A DNA stretch of 28,148 bases from Chloroflexota bacterium (GTDB lineage: Bacteria; Chloroflexota; Anaerolineae; Anaerolineales; Villigracilaceae): assembly GCA_016191985.1 (NCBI GenBank), contig JACPVB010000131.1:1-28148 (forward strand), in the 5' to 3' direction. Shown piece after piece: positions 20,533 to 28,147 of the stretch (positions within the stretch are counted from its first letter, which is position 1; every line of letters starts with the position of its first letter). The notes beneath the pieces were generated by a model. That model was given only the letters and a program-made list of their open reading frames with translations. It was not told the DNA's origin and did no database searches. The position numbers and the translations under genes were made by a program.

Positions 20533-20745
20533 GTGATCAAGAAGACATTTAAAATCCCCGACATGACCTGTTCCAATTGCGCCATGAAACTGGAATCTCT
20601 TGAAGATTCATTGGATGGCGTAAAGGAAATCAACGCCAGTTACCACAGGCTGGAGATGGTCATTGAGTACGATGAGACTAGATTAACAGATGATCAGATT
20701 GTGGCGGCGGTAAAGAAAAAGGGCTATCGCGCCGAAATCGCCTGA
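20533..20745 (+). CDS. Second HMA-domain copper chaperone-like protein
   Basis: 70 aa, GTG start. The metal loop is PDMTCSNCAMKLESLEDSL (Cys13 and Cys16), and the rest follows the beta-alpha-beta-beta-alpha-beta pattern up to KKKGYRAEIA. It differs clearly from the CopZ at 15551 (CGHC loop), so it is not a recent copy. It lies 87 nt after the TauE-cupredoxin gene and is probably its cytoplasmic metal donor or acceptor (inference). It ends 7 nt from the convergent Tat-protein gene with no terminator between. Confidence 0.88.
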   Translation: MIKKTFKIPDMTCSNCAMKLESLEDSLDGVKEINASYHRLEMVIEYDETRLTDDQIVAAVKKKGYRAEIA

Positions 20746-20752
20746 AACAGAT

Positions 20753-21547
20753 TCATACAGCTTCCCAGAGCCATTTCCAATTCTTGTACTGTACTCTGTG
20801 CATGGCCTTCATAATATTATCCGGGCATGGATTAATGCTGACTGCCTCAACCTGGAATCGAGCATCAACGGTTGTTCCCCATGTGGGTGATTTGGTCGTT
20901 ATTGAATATTGAGATGGGTAAAATTTATTGTCTATCGTAAGGAGTGTGGTTTTTCTTTTTAAATCCACAGCCATTTTTAATGTATGCCATTGTGTGTCAA
21001 CGGGTTTTTGACCGACATGAATCCATCCGGTGCCGTTCCAGACTCGTATTGTGCCCTGCGGATCTTCCTGATCGCCCCACGGGTTAATCAACCACTGAAA
21101 AGCCATTCCATAGTCGCGCCGCGTATTCGGGCCATCCCAGACAAAGATTCCGCACTCCACTGTCTGGCCGTTGGTGGTGGCACTTGTGTCTTGCTGAGGT
21201 AGATAAGGGAGACGAAATAAAACACTGCATGAATGAAAGTAATTTAATAGCGCCGGGTTTATCACTTTCTTATAAGTGATATTGTGCGCCATGATGGCGC
21301 GCTTCAAAACATTCGCCCTTAGCTCGCTATATCCTGTCTGATGGATGGTTTTGATGTCATTGTCGTTTACAGCTCCGTCCGGACATTCCGCATCCCCCTT
21401 TGCTAAAGTCCATCCCTGCAAATTTACTCCTTGAATTAATGAGACACTTTCTGCCTCCGCAGCCTGTACAGGATTGAATTTTGCTGACACAAGCCCTCCA
21501 GCCAACACTGCTCCACCGACTTTGAGAAAATCTCTTCTGTTTATCAT
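20753..21547 (-). CDS. Tat-secreted protein with probable jelly-roll domain, unknown function
   Basis: 264 aa from ATG 21547 (AAGGAGG at ideal spacing). The twin-arginine signal NRRDFLKVGGAVLAGGLVSA predicts export in folded form. The mature part has a beta-rich, Trp-rich sequence (IFVWDGPNTRRDYGMAFQWLINPWG, WHTLKMAVDLKRKTTLLTIDNKFYP) like a concanavalin/LamG-type sandwich that may bind sugar or another ligand. No catalytic residues are recognised. It is second in an operon with the membrane protein at 21559, 11 nt apart. Confidence 0.78.
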   Translation of the reverse strand: MINRRDFLKVGGAVLAGGLVSAKFNPVQAAEAESVSLIQGVNLQGWTLAKGDAECPDGAVNDNDIKTIHQTGYSELRANVLKRAIMAHNITYKKVINPALLNYFHSCSVLFRLPYLPQQDTSATTNGQTVECGIFVWDGPNTRRDYGMAFQWLINPWGDQEDPQGTIRVWNGTGWIHVGQKPVDTQWHTLKMAVDLKRKTTLLTIDNKFYPSQYSITTKSPTWGTTVDARFQVEAVSINPCPDNIMKAMHRVQYKNWKWLWEAV

Positions 21548-21558
21548 TTTCTGCCTCC

Positions 21559-22059
21559 TTATTTGATCCAAACCCATATGTAGTCAACTTGCGTGGCGTA
21601 TCCTTCCACCCATATTTTTATTTCGGTTTCCCCGGAGCCGGGGTCACCGAGATTGAGTATTGTTCCAATCACAACATTTTTATACTCTCTCACGGGAACG
21701 GGATTTGCCTTTTGATATGTTTGTACCGTCATCACACACTTCTCCCCGCTTGGCGGGGTCCAGGAGACGGGAATTTCATAATTAACTTGATAGGCCGCTG
21801 CGTGTGCCTTCTCCTTTGTGCCTATAGGAGCTGAAATCCTTGCCTCCAGACATGGATCACCCGTGGGCCAAAAAACTGCCAGGGTAATTCCCAAGACAAT
21901 CCCAATACCGACCCCAGCGAAAGCGCCTATAGTAATGGAGCGGTTGGTTTGCTTATTACTTCTTCTTTTGTTAATCAAGTACGCGCTTAAAATGCCTCCT
22001 GCTGTTGTGATGATGGTGGTAATCAGTGTTCGGATGATTTCACTTGACATGTCAAGCAT
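21559..22059 (-). CDS. Membrane protein of unknown function
   Basis: 166 aa. Two hydrophobic segments (TLITTIITTAGGILSAYLI, about 12-30, and ITIGAFAGVGIGIVLGITLAVFW, about 42-64) are separated by a basic loop (NKRRSNKQTNR). An extracytoplasmic beta-rich domain of about 100 residues with two Cys follows. The basic loop suggests both termini lie outside. An AAGGAGAAGG ribosome site supports the ATG at 22059. It is first in an operon with the Tat-secreted protein, so the pair may form a surface complex (inference). I know no family for it. Confidence 0.72.
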   Translation of the reverse strand: MLDMSSEIIRTLITTIITTAGGILSAYLINKRRSNKQTNRSITIGAFAGVGIGIVLGITLAVFWPTGDPCLEARISAPIGTKEKAHAAAYQVNYEIPVSWTPPSGEKCVMTVQTYQKANPVPVREYKNVVIGTILNLGDPGSGETEIKIWVEGYATQVDYIWVWIK

Positions 22060-22315
22060 AACCTTCTCCTTATAATTTTGAAATTATTGAATTGCCCGGA
22101 GAAACACCCGTTCTTACAGGGTTAAATGACGCATGTGTTATGTTTGTAAGGGAAAAAATCTGTGCGACTCATTTGTCTACACCAATCGAAAAATCATTAC
22201 CTCCACATTGGTGGTCAATTATTGAAATCACTATACATGAATTTAGATTTGATTACAATACCCCGTAACTCAAAGCATCTCGCCAAAATGTGAATGTAGT
22301 TCCTGTTTGTTGGTG

Positions 22316-22321
22316 TATACT
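22316..22321 (+). promoter_or_regulatory. -10 box of a probable leaderless transcript (DUF2203 gene)
   Basis: TATACT ends 7 nt before the ATG at 22329, with no Shine-Dalgarno. The 22060-22315 stretch upstream holds no gene or repeat that I can identify. Confidence 0.6.
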
Positions 22322-22328
22322 GCCTCCC

Positions 22329-22712
22329 ATGCCAAAATACTACACCCCAAAAGAAGCAAATGACACTCTTCTCATCATCCGCCCGCTGGTGGAGGAGATG
22401 ATGCAGATCGCGGAAAAAATCCGCGCTCACCAGCCTGAGCTGTGGGATATGGTGCAAAAGGCGGCAGGGAATGGAGGCAGCGCCACCATTAGTAAACTCT
22501 TACCAGACTTTGACAGGCTGCATGAGCTCCTGCACCAGGTTCAGGGGATGGGCATCGAGGTCAAGGACCTGACCATCGGGTTGATAGACTTTGTCGCTTT
22601 GCGCGATGGCAGGGAAGTGTATCTGTGTTGGCAATCTGGGGAGGCGAGTATCAAATACTGGCACGAGATCGAAGCGGGGTTTGCGGGTCGCCAGTTAATT
22701 GACTGGGTGTAA
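22329..22712 (+). CDS. DUF2203 family protein
   Basis: 127 aa. It matches DUF2203 over its length: YYTPKEANDTLLIIRPLVEEMM at the start, a helical middle, and GIEVKDLTIGLIDFVALRDGREVYLCWQ with IKYWHEIEAGFAGRQLI at the end. It is a small cytoplasmic protein; the biochemical role of the family is not known to me. The ATG at 22329 is chosen because the family starts here and a -10 box sits 7 nt before it. Confidence 0.9.
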   Translation: MPKYYTPKEANDTLLIIRPLVEEMMQIAEKIRAHQPELWDMVQKAAGNGGSATISKLLPDFDRLHELLHQVQGMGIEVKDLTIGLIDFVALRDGREVYLCWQSGEASIKYWHEIEAGFAGRQLIDWV

Positions 22713-22716
22713 GTCA

Positions 22717-22744
22717 TTGTAATATTCTCCGAATCGTTTATACT
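22717..22744 (+). promoter_or_regulatory. Promoter of the Ser/Thr kinase gene
   Basis: TTGTAA (22717-22722), a 16-bp spacer and TATACT (22739-22744), with a leader of about 27 nt to the ATG at 22778. Moderate match. Confidence 0.5.
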
Positions 22745-22777
22745 TCCGCGCATCCAAATTAAACTGGCAGAGACCCA

Positions 22778-23608
22778 ATGACCCTATCCACAATCGGACG
22801 TTATGAAGTAGAAACTGAACTGACCCAGGGCGGAATGGGCGTTATCTTTTTGGCGCGCGACCCGTACATTCAGCGCCAGGTGGTTGTCAAAGTGCTGATG
22901 TACAGGCATACCATGGATGATGTCTATCGCGAGTTCTTTCAGCGCGAAGCGGAAGTGATCGCCGCGCTGGAGCATCCCTGTATTGTGCCGGTCTATGATT
23001 TCGGCTGGCATGGCAAGCAGCCTTACATTGTCATGCGTTACATGTCCGGGGGGAGCCTGGACGACAGGCTAAAAGATGGCGAGATCAAACTCACTGAGGT
23101 GGCACACATTCTCAAGCGCGTGTCCGAGGCGTTGGATGCGGCCCATGCCAGGAACATCATTCACCGCGACGTGAAACCATCCAACATCCTGTTTGATTTA
23201 ACGGGGGAAGCCTTCCTCTCCGATTTCGGCATCGCAAAATCCAAGACCATTTCCGACGATGAAGGGGAGTGGCTGGTGGGCACGCCCGCATATATGAGCC
23301 CGGAACAGGTGAAGGGACACAAGGTGGATGGCCGTTCCGATATTTACGCTCTCGGCGTGGTTTTATATCGTTTGCTTTCAGGTAAACTGCCCTTCGCCTC
23401 TGAGTCCACTACGGCATTAATTAATGCGCACGTGGACCTTCCCGTCCCTGATATTCGGCAGGTGAAAGCCAATGTCCCTGCCGTGTGGCAGGAGGTGGTA
23501 GCGAAAGCGATGGCAAAAGACCCGAATGACCGCTACGCCACAGCCGTTGACTTTGCCCGCGACGTAACCGAAGTGGTTTCAGGCAAGTGGTATTTGAGAA
23601 AGTTGTAA
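22778..23608 (+). CDS. Hanks-type Ser/Thr protein kinase, soluble
   Basis: 276 aa, kinase domain only. The glycine loop is ELTQGGMGVIFLA (the first Gly of GxGxxG is replaced by Thr-Gln), with Lys38 in VVVKVL, catalytic HRDVKPSN (His129, Arg130, Asp131), SDFGIA (Asp149) and the activation-segment end GTPAYMSPEQ. All residues for catalysis are present. Unlike many bacterial relatives (PknB type), it has no transmembrane helix and no PASTA or other sensor domain after the kinase, so it must be cytoplasmic and rely on partners. Targets are unknown. Confidence 0.93.
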   Translation: MTLSTIGRYEVETELTQGGMGVIFLARDPYIQRQVVVKVLMYRHTMDDVYREFFQREAEVIAALEHPCIVPVYDFGWHGKQPYIVMRYMSGGSLDDRLKDGEIKLTEVAHILKRVSEALDAAHARNIIHRDVKPSNILFDLTGEAFLSDFGIAKSKTISDDEGEWLVGTPAYMSPEQVKGHKVDGRSDIYALGVVLYRLLSGKLPFASESTTALINAHVDLPVPDIRQVKANVPAVWQEVVAKAMAKDPNDRYATAVDFARDVTEVVSGKWYLRKL

Positions 23609-23630
23609 GAGCATAAACTCCATACTCATC

Positions 23631-23667
23631 AAAGACCTTGTCGCCTAAAAGCCAGGGTCTTTTTTTA
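23631..23667 (+). terminator. Terminator of the kinase gene
   Basis: A 7-bp stem AAAGACC/GGTCTTT with an 18-nt loop and a run of seven to nine T's, 22 nt after the kinase stop codon. Confidence 0.7.
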
Positions 23668-23672
23668 TCGTT

Positions 23673-23739
23673 CTCAACCTTCAACCTGTAACCTTCAACC
23701 TTCAAACATTCAAACCTGCAAACATTCAAACCTTTAACC
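23673..23739. repeat. Degenerate tandem CAACCTTCAAC / AACATTCAAAC repeat
   Basis: The gap before rarD consists of repeated words such as CAACCTTCAACC and AAACATTCAAACC. It is the same kind of low-complexity spacer as at 19139-19193, with a different word. Confidence 0.7.
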
Positions 23740-23753
23740 CAGTAAGGAGAAAA

Positions 23754-24653
23754 ATGAACAAAGGTATTCTCAGCGGCATTGCCGCCTACGCGTTGTGGGG
23801 ATTTTTTCCGATTTATTGGAAATTATTGCACGACGTGCCCGCCCTGCAATTACTCGGGCATCGCATCGGCTGGTCGTTTGGACTTTTGATTCTTTACATT
23901 TTGCTCACCAAACAAATGAACGATTTTCGCTCTGTGGCGTTCAACCGCAAGACCCTTGGCATTTATGCCATTGCGGGCGTGCTGCTTTCCCTGAACTGGC
24001 TGATCTATGTCTGGGGCGTGAACGCTGGCTTCATCGTTGAAACAAGTTTGGGCTATTTCATCAATCCCCTCCTGAGTGTCTTGTTCGGTGTGCTATTCCT
24101 GCGCGAGAAATTGCGCCCCGTACAGTGGATTCCCGTGGTGATCGCCGCCATCGGCGTCATTTATCTCACCGTCACCTATGGCCGCCTGCCGTGGATCGCT
24201 CTCTCCCTTGCTGTCAGTTTTGGCCTTTATGGTCTGGTTAAAAAACTTTCACCATTGGGTTCGGTGTATGGCCTCACGCTCGAAACAGGCATCGTCTTTC
24301 CGATTGCAATCATCTACCTTGTGTTCATCCAGGCGAATGGCACAGGTGCATTTCTGCACGACGGCGCAACAGTGGATCTTCTTCTCATTGGCGCGGGCAT
24401 CGTCACCACCATTCCCTTGCTTATGTTTGCATCCGCCGCAAAACAAATCCCGTTGAATATGATTGGCGTCCTGCAATATTTTGCGCCCACCATTCAATTT
24501 CTCATCGGCGTCTTTCTTTACAAGGAACCCTTCGACACCACGCGCCTGATCGGCTTCAGTATCGTCTGGCTCGCGCTCATCATCTTCTGGGTTGAAAATA
24601 TCATCGCAAACCGCGCGCCCGTCGAGCCTATCCCTGAATTGGGAGAGGGGTGA
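23754..24653 (+). CDS. rarD: RarD-type EamA-family transporter
   Basis: 299 aa with about ten hydrophobic segments in two EamA halves. GILSGIAAYALWGFFPIYWKLL at the start, AGVLLSLNWLIYVWGVNAG, TSLGYFINPLLSVLFGVLFLREKL and VLQYFAPTIQFLIGVFLYKEPF are RarD hallmarks. It is a drug/metabolite-superfamily permease of the cytoplasmic membrane; the substrate is not established for most members. AAGGAG precedes the ATG. Its stop overlaps the next gene's start by one base. Confidence 0.93.
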   Translation: MNKGILSGIAAYALWGFFPIYWKLLHDVPALQLLGHRIGWSFGLLILYILLTKQMNDFRSVAFNRKTLGIYAIAGVLLSLNWLIYVWGVNAGFIVETSLGYFINPLLSVLFGVLFLREKLRPVQWIPVVIAAIGVIYLTVTYGRLPWIALSLAVSFGLYGLVKKLSPLGSVYGLTLETGIVFPIAIIYLVFIQANGTGAFLHDGATVDLLLIGAGIVTTIPLLMFASAAKQIPLNMIGVLQYFAPTIQFLIGVFLYKEPFDTTRLIGFSIVWLALIIFWVENIIANRAPVEPIPELGEG

Positions 24654-25660
24654 TGAAACTGCTTTTTATTGGCGGCACGGGTCTCATCAGCTCCGCATGT
24701 TCCGAGCTTGCAGTCCAATGCGGACACGAGCTTTTTCTTTTGAATCGCTCCTCTTCGGCAAAATACTCCGCGCCCAAACATGCGGCTGTTTTACAGGCCG
24801 ATATCCACGCCGATACAGCGCATCTTTCCGCCCTGTTAGCGGATCACCGTTTCGACGCAGTGATCGACTTCATCGCATTTTCTCCGCAGGACATCGAACG
24901 CGATATTTCCCTTTTTCAAGAAAAGACGGATCAGTTCGTATTCATCTCCTCTGCGAGCGCTTATCAAAAGCCAGTGAAAAATTACCTCATCACCGAAGAG
25001 ACTCCGCTGGAGAATCCATTTTGGGAATATTCACGCAATAAAATTGCCTGCGAAGAAAAACTGATGGATGAATTCCGCGCGAACGGATTCCCCGTCACCA
25101 TCATTCGGCCCTCCCACACCTACGGACCTTCGCAAATCCCATCCGCTGCGGGGAGCTGGCAGCACCCGTGGACCTTGATCGACCGCATGAAACGAGGGCA
25201 GCCCGTCATTGTCCCAGGCGATGGCACATCCCTTTGGGTGCTGACCTGGAACGAGGATTTTGCAGTCGGTTTACTCGGCTTACTTGGAAATAAAAAAGCC
25301 ATCGGCGAAGCTTTTCAAATTACGTCAGACGAAGTTCTCAGTTGGGATCAAATCCATCTCGAAATGGTTCAGGCCCTCGGTCAGACCCCGAACGTGGTTC
25401 ACATCCCCGGTGATTTTATTGCTAGGTTTGACAACGATGCAATCGGCAGCCTGATCGGCGATAAATCCAATAGCGTGGTGTTCGACAATAGCAAGATCAA
25501 ACGCTTTGTGCCCGAATATAATTGCAAAGTAAATTGGAGCGAGGGTCTGCGCCGCTCGCTGGCATGGTTCGAGGCGCACCCCCAATTCCGAACGATAGAT
25601 GGTGAATCCAATCAACTTTGGGATAGAATTATCGGCGAATACAAAAAAGCTTTTTCATAA
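24653..25660 (+). CDS. NAD-dependent epimerase/dehydratase family protein
   Basis: 335-aa atypical extended SDR. The nucleotide loop is FIGGTGLISS and FISSASAYQK provides the Ser. The expected Tyr-x-x-x-Lys is YSRNK. The C-terminal substrate domain contains IIRPSHTYGPSQIP and VPGDGTSLWVLTWNEDFAVGLLGLL. Members act on nucleotide sugars or other small substrates; this one is not close to a named enzyme by eye. ATG 24653 overlaps the rarD stop (TGATGA), with a purine-rich GGGAGAGGGG ribosome site, so it is coupled to rarD; a GTG one codon earlier is possible. Confidence 0.85.
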   Translation: MKLLFIGGTGLISSACSELAVQCGHELFLLNRSSSAKYSAPKHAAVLQADIHADTAHLSALLADHRFDAVIDFIAFSPQDIERDISLFQEKTDQFVFISSASAYQKPVKNYLITEETPLENPFWEYSRNKIACEEKLMDEFRANGFPVTIIRPSHTYGPSQIPSAAGSWQHPWTLIDRMKRGQPVIVPGDGTSLWVLTWNEDFAVGLLGLLGNKKAIGEAFQITSDEVLSWDQIHLEMVQALGQTPNVVHIPGDFIARFDNDAIGSLIGDKSNSVVFDNSKIKRFVPEYNCKVNWSEGLRRSLAWFEAHPQFRTIDGESNQLWDRIIGEYKKAFS

Positions 25661-25680
25661 ATTTGACAAGCGAGGCCGCA

Positions 25681-26880
25681 ATGACGAATAAGAAGAAAGG
25701 GGTGATCGGTATTCTGACCGGGGGCGGCGATGTGCCGGGGCTAAACCCCGCCATTCGCGCGGTGACGATCCGTGCTTTGCGTGAAGGCTATCAGGTGATT
25801 GGCATCCGCCGCGGCTGGGGCGGCTTGGTAGATGTCATCCGTGAAAAGGATGCCGACAATTCCAATAATTTTCAGGTGCTGACGGAAGAGATCGTCAACC
25901 GTGCGGGCCGCACAGGTGGGACCTTCCTGCATACCTCGCGTACCAACCCAGGCAAGGTCAGGAAGGCGGAAGTCCCTATTCATTTGCAGGATAAACATAA
26001 AGAAGAGCGAAATGACCTGACCCCGGAGGTTCTAAAAAACCTCGATTTTCTTGGGATAGATTATCTGATCCCAATCGGGGGCGATGATACCCTCAGCTAT
26101 GGAGTCCGGTTATATCAGGAGGGTTTTAAAGTTGTCGCCATCCCCAAGACCATGGATAACGATGTGCCCGGCACGGATTATTGCATCGGCTTCAGCACCT
26201 GCGTTACCCGTACCATTTCACTCACCAACAGTCTGCGGACCATTGCTGGCTCGCATGAACGCTTTATGGTTCTCGAAGTGTTTGGGCGTTATGCCGGGTT
26301 TACCGCCATGCTGCCCACCATAGCAGGCGCGGCAAACCGTTGTGTGATTCCAGAATATAAATTTAATATCGACCACCTGACGGAAGTTCTGGTGAAAGAC
26401 CGCGATGCCAACCCCAGCCATTATTCCGTATTGCTGATTTCAGAAGGGGCCATGTATGAAGGCGGTGAAATGGTCTTTAAAGACCGTTCCACCGATGCGT
26501 ACGGCCATGCCAAACTGGGCGGCATCGGCGACCTGGTTTCAGAGCGCATCAAGGAACTTTCGCCAAAACATAACAATGGCAAGATGGTGGATGTGATCAA
26601 CCAGAAACTCGGTTACATGGTGCGCGGCGGTGACCCGGACGCAATTGACTCAATCGTCCCCATGGCCTTCGGTAACCTCGCGCTCGACCTTGTGCTGGGC
26701 GGCATCCACGGCAGGCTGGTGGTTTTGAAGAACGGACGTTACGACAACATGCCGTTGGATATTGTCACCTCCACCAAAAAGGTCGTGGACGTGAATCACT
26801 TTTATGACACCAATCGTTATCGTCCAAAATACGAAAATTTCGAAATGAAGCCACTGTTCATCATGACCAGTGAGTTGTAG
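25681..26880 (+). CDS. pfp: 6-phosphofructokinase, pyrophosphate-type active site
   Basis: Phosphorylates fructose 6-phosphate. 399 aa from ATG 25681. ILTGGGDVPGLN opens the phosphoryl-donor site. The two residues that separate donors are Asp136 in GGDDT (Gly in ATP enzymes) and Lys156 in PKTMDND (Gly in ATP enzymes); both are the PPi form, so a reversible PPi-dependent enzyme is the best call. LRTIAGSHERFMVLEVFGRYAGF provides the sugar-phosphate site. A weak GAGG precedes the ATG; a TTG six codons upstream would add MTSEAA and is less likely. It lies 20 nt after the epimerase gene, probably in the rarD operon. Confidence 0.9.
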   Translation: MTNKKKGVIGILTGGGDVPGLNPAIRAVTIRALREGYQVIGIRRGWGGLVDVIREKDADNSNNFQVLTEEIVNRAGRTGGTFLHTSRTNPGKVRKAEVPIHLQDKHKEERNDLTPEVLKNLDFLGIDYLIPIGGDDTLSYGVRLYQEGFKVVAIPKTMDNDVPGTDYCIGFSTCVTRTISLTNSLRTIAGSHERFMVLEVFGRYAGFTAMLPTIAGAANRCVIPEYKFNIDHLTEVLVKDRDANPSHYSVLLISEGAMYEGGEMVFKDRSTDAYGHAKLGGIGDLVSERIKELSPKHNNGKMVDVINQKLGYMVRGGDPDAIDSIVPMAFGNLALDLVLGGIHGRLVVLKNGRYDNMPLDIVTSTKKVVDVNHFYDTNRYRPKYENFEMKPLFIMTSEL

Positions 26881-27036
26881 CCGCTCCCTGATACTCTTCA
26901 AAATCACCCGCCTCGCACTGAATGGTTTGGCAGCGATAGGTGGGTGGTTGTTTTTTTCGACTCTCTCATGCGATCTTCATGAAGATATACTTTGATTTAC
27001 ATTACAATTATCTTAGATAAATAAGAGCGACTTGGT

Positions 27037-27042
27037 TATAAT
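27037..27042 (+). promoter_or_regulatory. -10 box of the UbiA-family gene
   Basis: TATAAT, 25 nt before the ATG at 27068, in an AT-rich stretch. No convincing -35. The AGGAG at 27056-27060 serves as ribosome site, so this gene is leadered. Nothing else is seen in 26881-27036. Confidence 0.5.
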
Positions 27043-27067
27043 TATAAAAAAATCCAGGAGCAGTGAC

Positions 27068-28087
27068 ATGAACTTTGCAATGTGGAAAAAAGCATTACAA
27101 GTGATACCCGAGGTATCAAAGGAGGAATGGGACCGTCTGGATGTAATTTCCCGGTGGTTGATCTCCACCCGCGCTGCCGTTCTCATTATGACCTTTATCT
27201 CCGCGGCACTCGCGGGTTTGTTCGCCTGGCGCGATGGCTCGTTCGCTTTCCTTCCCTGGCTTGCCCTGGTATTTGGTCTCATCATGGCTCATGCCAGCAA
27301 CAATATTTTCAACGATTACACCGACTTTGTCCGCGGCGTGGATAAGGACAACTACTACCGCAACATCTATGGTGCGCAGCCCATCGCCAGCGGACTGATG
27401 ACCAAACGCCAGCATCTCACCTATTTTGCGGTGACGGGTCTGCTTGCACTTACCGCAGGGTTATACCTGATCTTCGTCAACTCCAATGACCCGGTGGTTT
27501 GGGTACTGCTTGGTTTGGGCGCTTTCTTTGTCCTCTTTTACACCTGGCCGCTTAAGTACATTGCGCTTGGTGAAATCGCTGTCCTTTTGGTTTGGGGCCC
27601 GTTGATGATCGGCGGCGGCTATTACGTGCTGGCGCATCAATGGAATTGGAATGTCGTACTTGCTTGTTTACCCTATGCCTTGGGCGTTACAACTGTGATC
27701 TTCGGCAAGCATATTGACAAGCTGGAAAAGGATAAAGAAAAAAACATTCACACGCTGCCGGTGGTGATCGGAGAAAAAGCCTCCCGTTTTACCGTGCTGA
27801 CAATGATGGTTATTCCGTATTTTCTGACCATTTACTTGATCGCCATCAAGTTCTTCACGCCGATCCTGTTGATCGTATTCCTGGCTGTCCCTACTCTTCT
27901 GCGGCTCTACCCCGTTTTTCTCAAACCCAAGCCTGAGACCAAACCCGAAGGCCAGCCCGGCTGGCCGCTGTATTTTGTGGGCTATGCCTTCTACAATAAC
28001 CGCGCCTTCGGCATGTATTTCATGGTTGGTCTGCTGTTGGATATTGTGATCAGAATCCTACCGTTTACGCAAAATTTCTGGCGGTAA
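27068..28087 (+). CDS. UbiA-family prenyltransferase
   Basis: 339 aa with about eight or nine membrane helices. The first Asp-rich motif is NNIFNDYTDFVRGVD (Asn-Asp-x-x-Asp-x-x-x-Gly-x-Asp) and the second FGKHIDKLEKDKEKNIHTLPV, which bind the Mg-pyrophosphate of the prenyl donor. The layout resembles MenA-type (1,4-dihydroxy-2-naphthoate) transferases, but no men genes are nearby, so the acceptor is open (menaquinone, heme or another lipid). The ATG at 27068 has AGGAG before it. The C-terminal half carries an extra Pro/Lys-rich loop (KPKPETKPEGQPGW) between the last helices. A strong terminator follows. Confidence 0.9.
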   Translation: MNFAMWKKALQVIPEVSKEEWDRLDVISRWLISTRAAVLIMTFISAALAGLFAWRDGSFAFLPWLALVFGLIMAHASNNIFNDYTDFVRGVDKDNYYRNIYGAQPIASGLMTKRQHLTYFAVTGLLALTAGLYLIFVNSNDPVVWVLLGLGAFFVLFYTWPLKYIALGEIAVLLVWGPLMIGGGYYVLAHQWNWNVVLACLPYALGVTTVIFGKHIDKLEKDKEKNIHTLPVVIGEKASRFTVLTMMVIPYFLTIYLIAIKFFTPILLIVFLAVPTLLRLYPVFLKPKPETKPEGQPGWPLYFVGYAFYNNRAFGMYFMVGLLLDIVIRILPFTQNFWR

Positions 28088-28110
28088 GAACCTGCTGGAT
28101 GGTTAGAACC

Positions 28111-28147
28111 AAGCCTCCCGTCGTTTGAAGCGGCGGGAGGCTTTTTT
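28111..28147 (+). terminator. Rho-independent terminator of the UbiA-family gene
   Basis: A 10-bp stem AAGCCTCCCG/CGGGAGGCTT (28111-28120 with 28134-28143), extendable by about three pairs and followed by T's to the window end, 24 nt after the stop. Confidence 0.9.

Noticed and set aside
22040..22053. Perfect 14-bp palindrome CTTGACATGTCAAG as an operator
   Set aside because: It lies within the first codons of the membrane-protein gene with no regulator nearby; a single short palindrome is not enough.
22060..22315. Search for a small RNA or gene in the intergenic stretch before DUF2203
   Set aside because: No ORF with a ribosome site, no strong hairpin and no terminator was visible.
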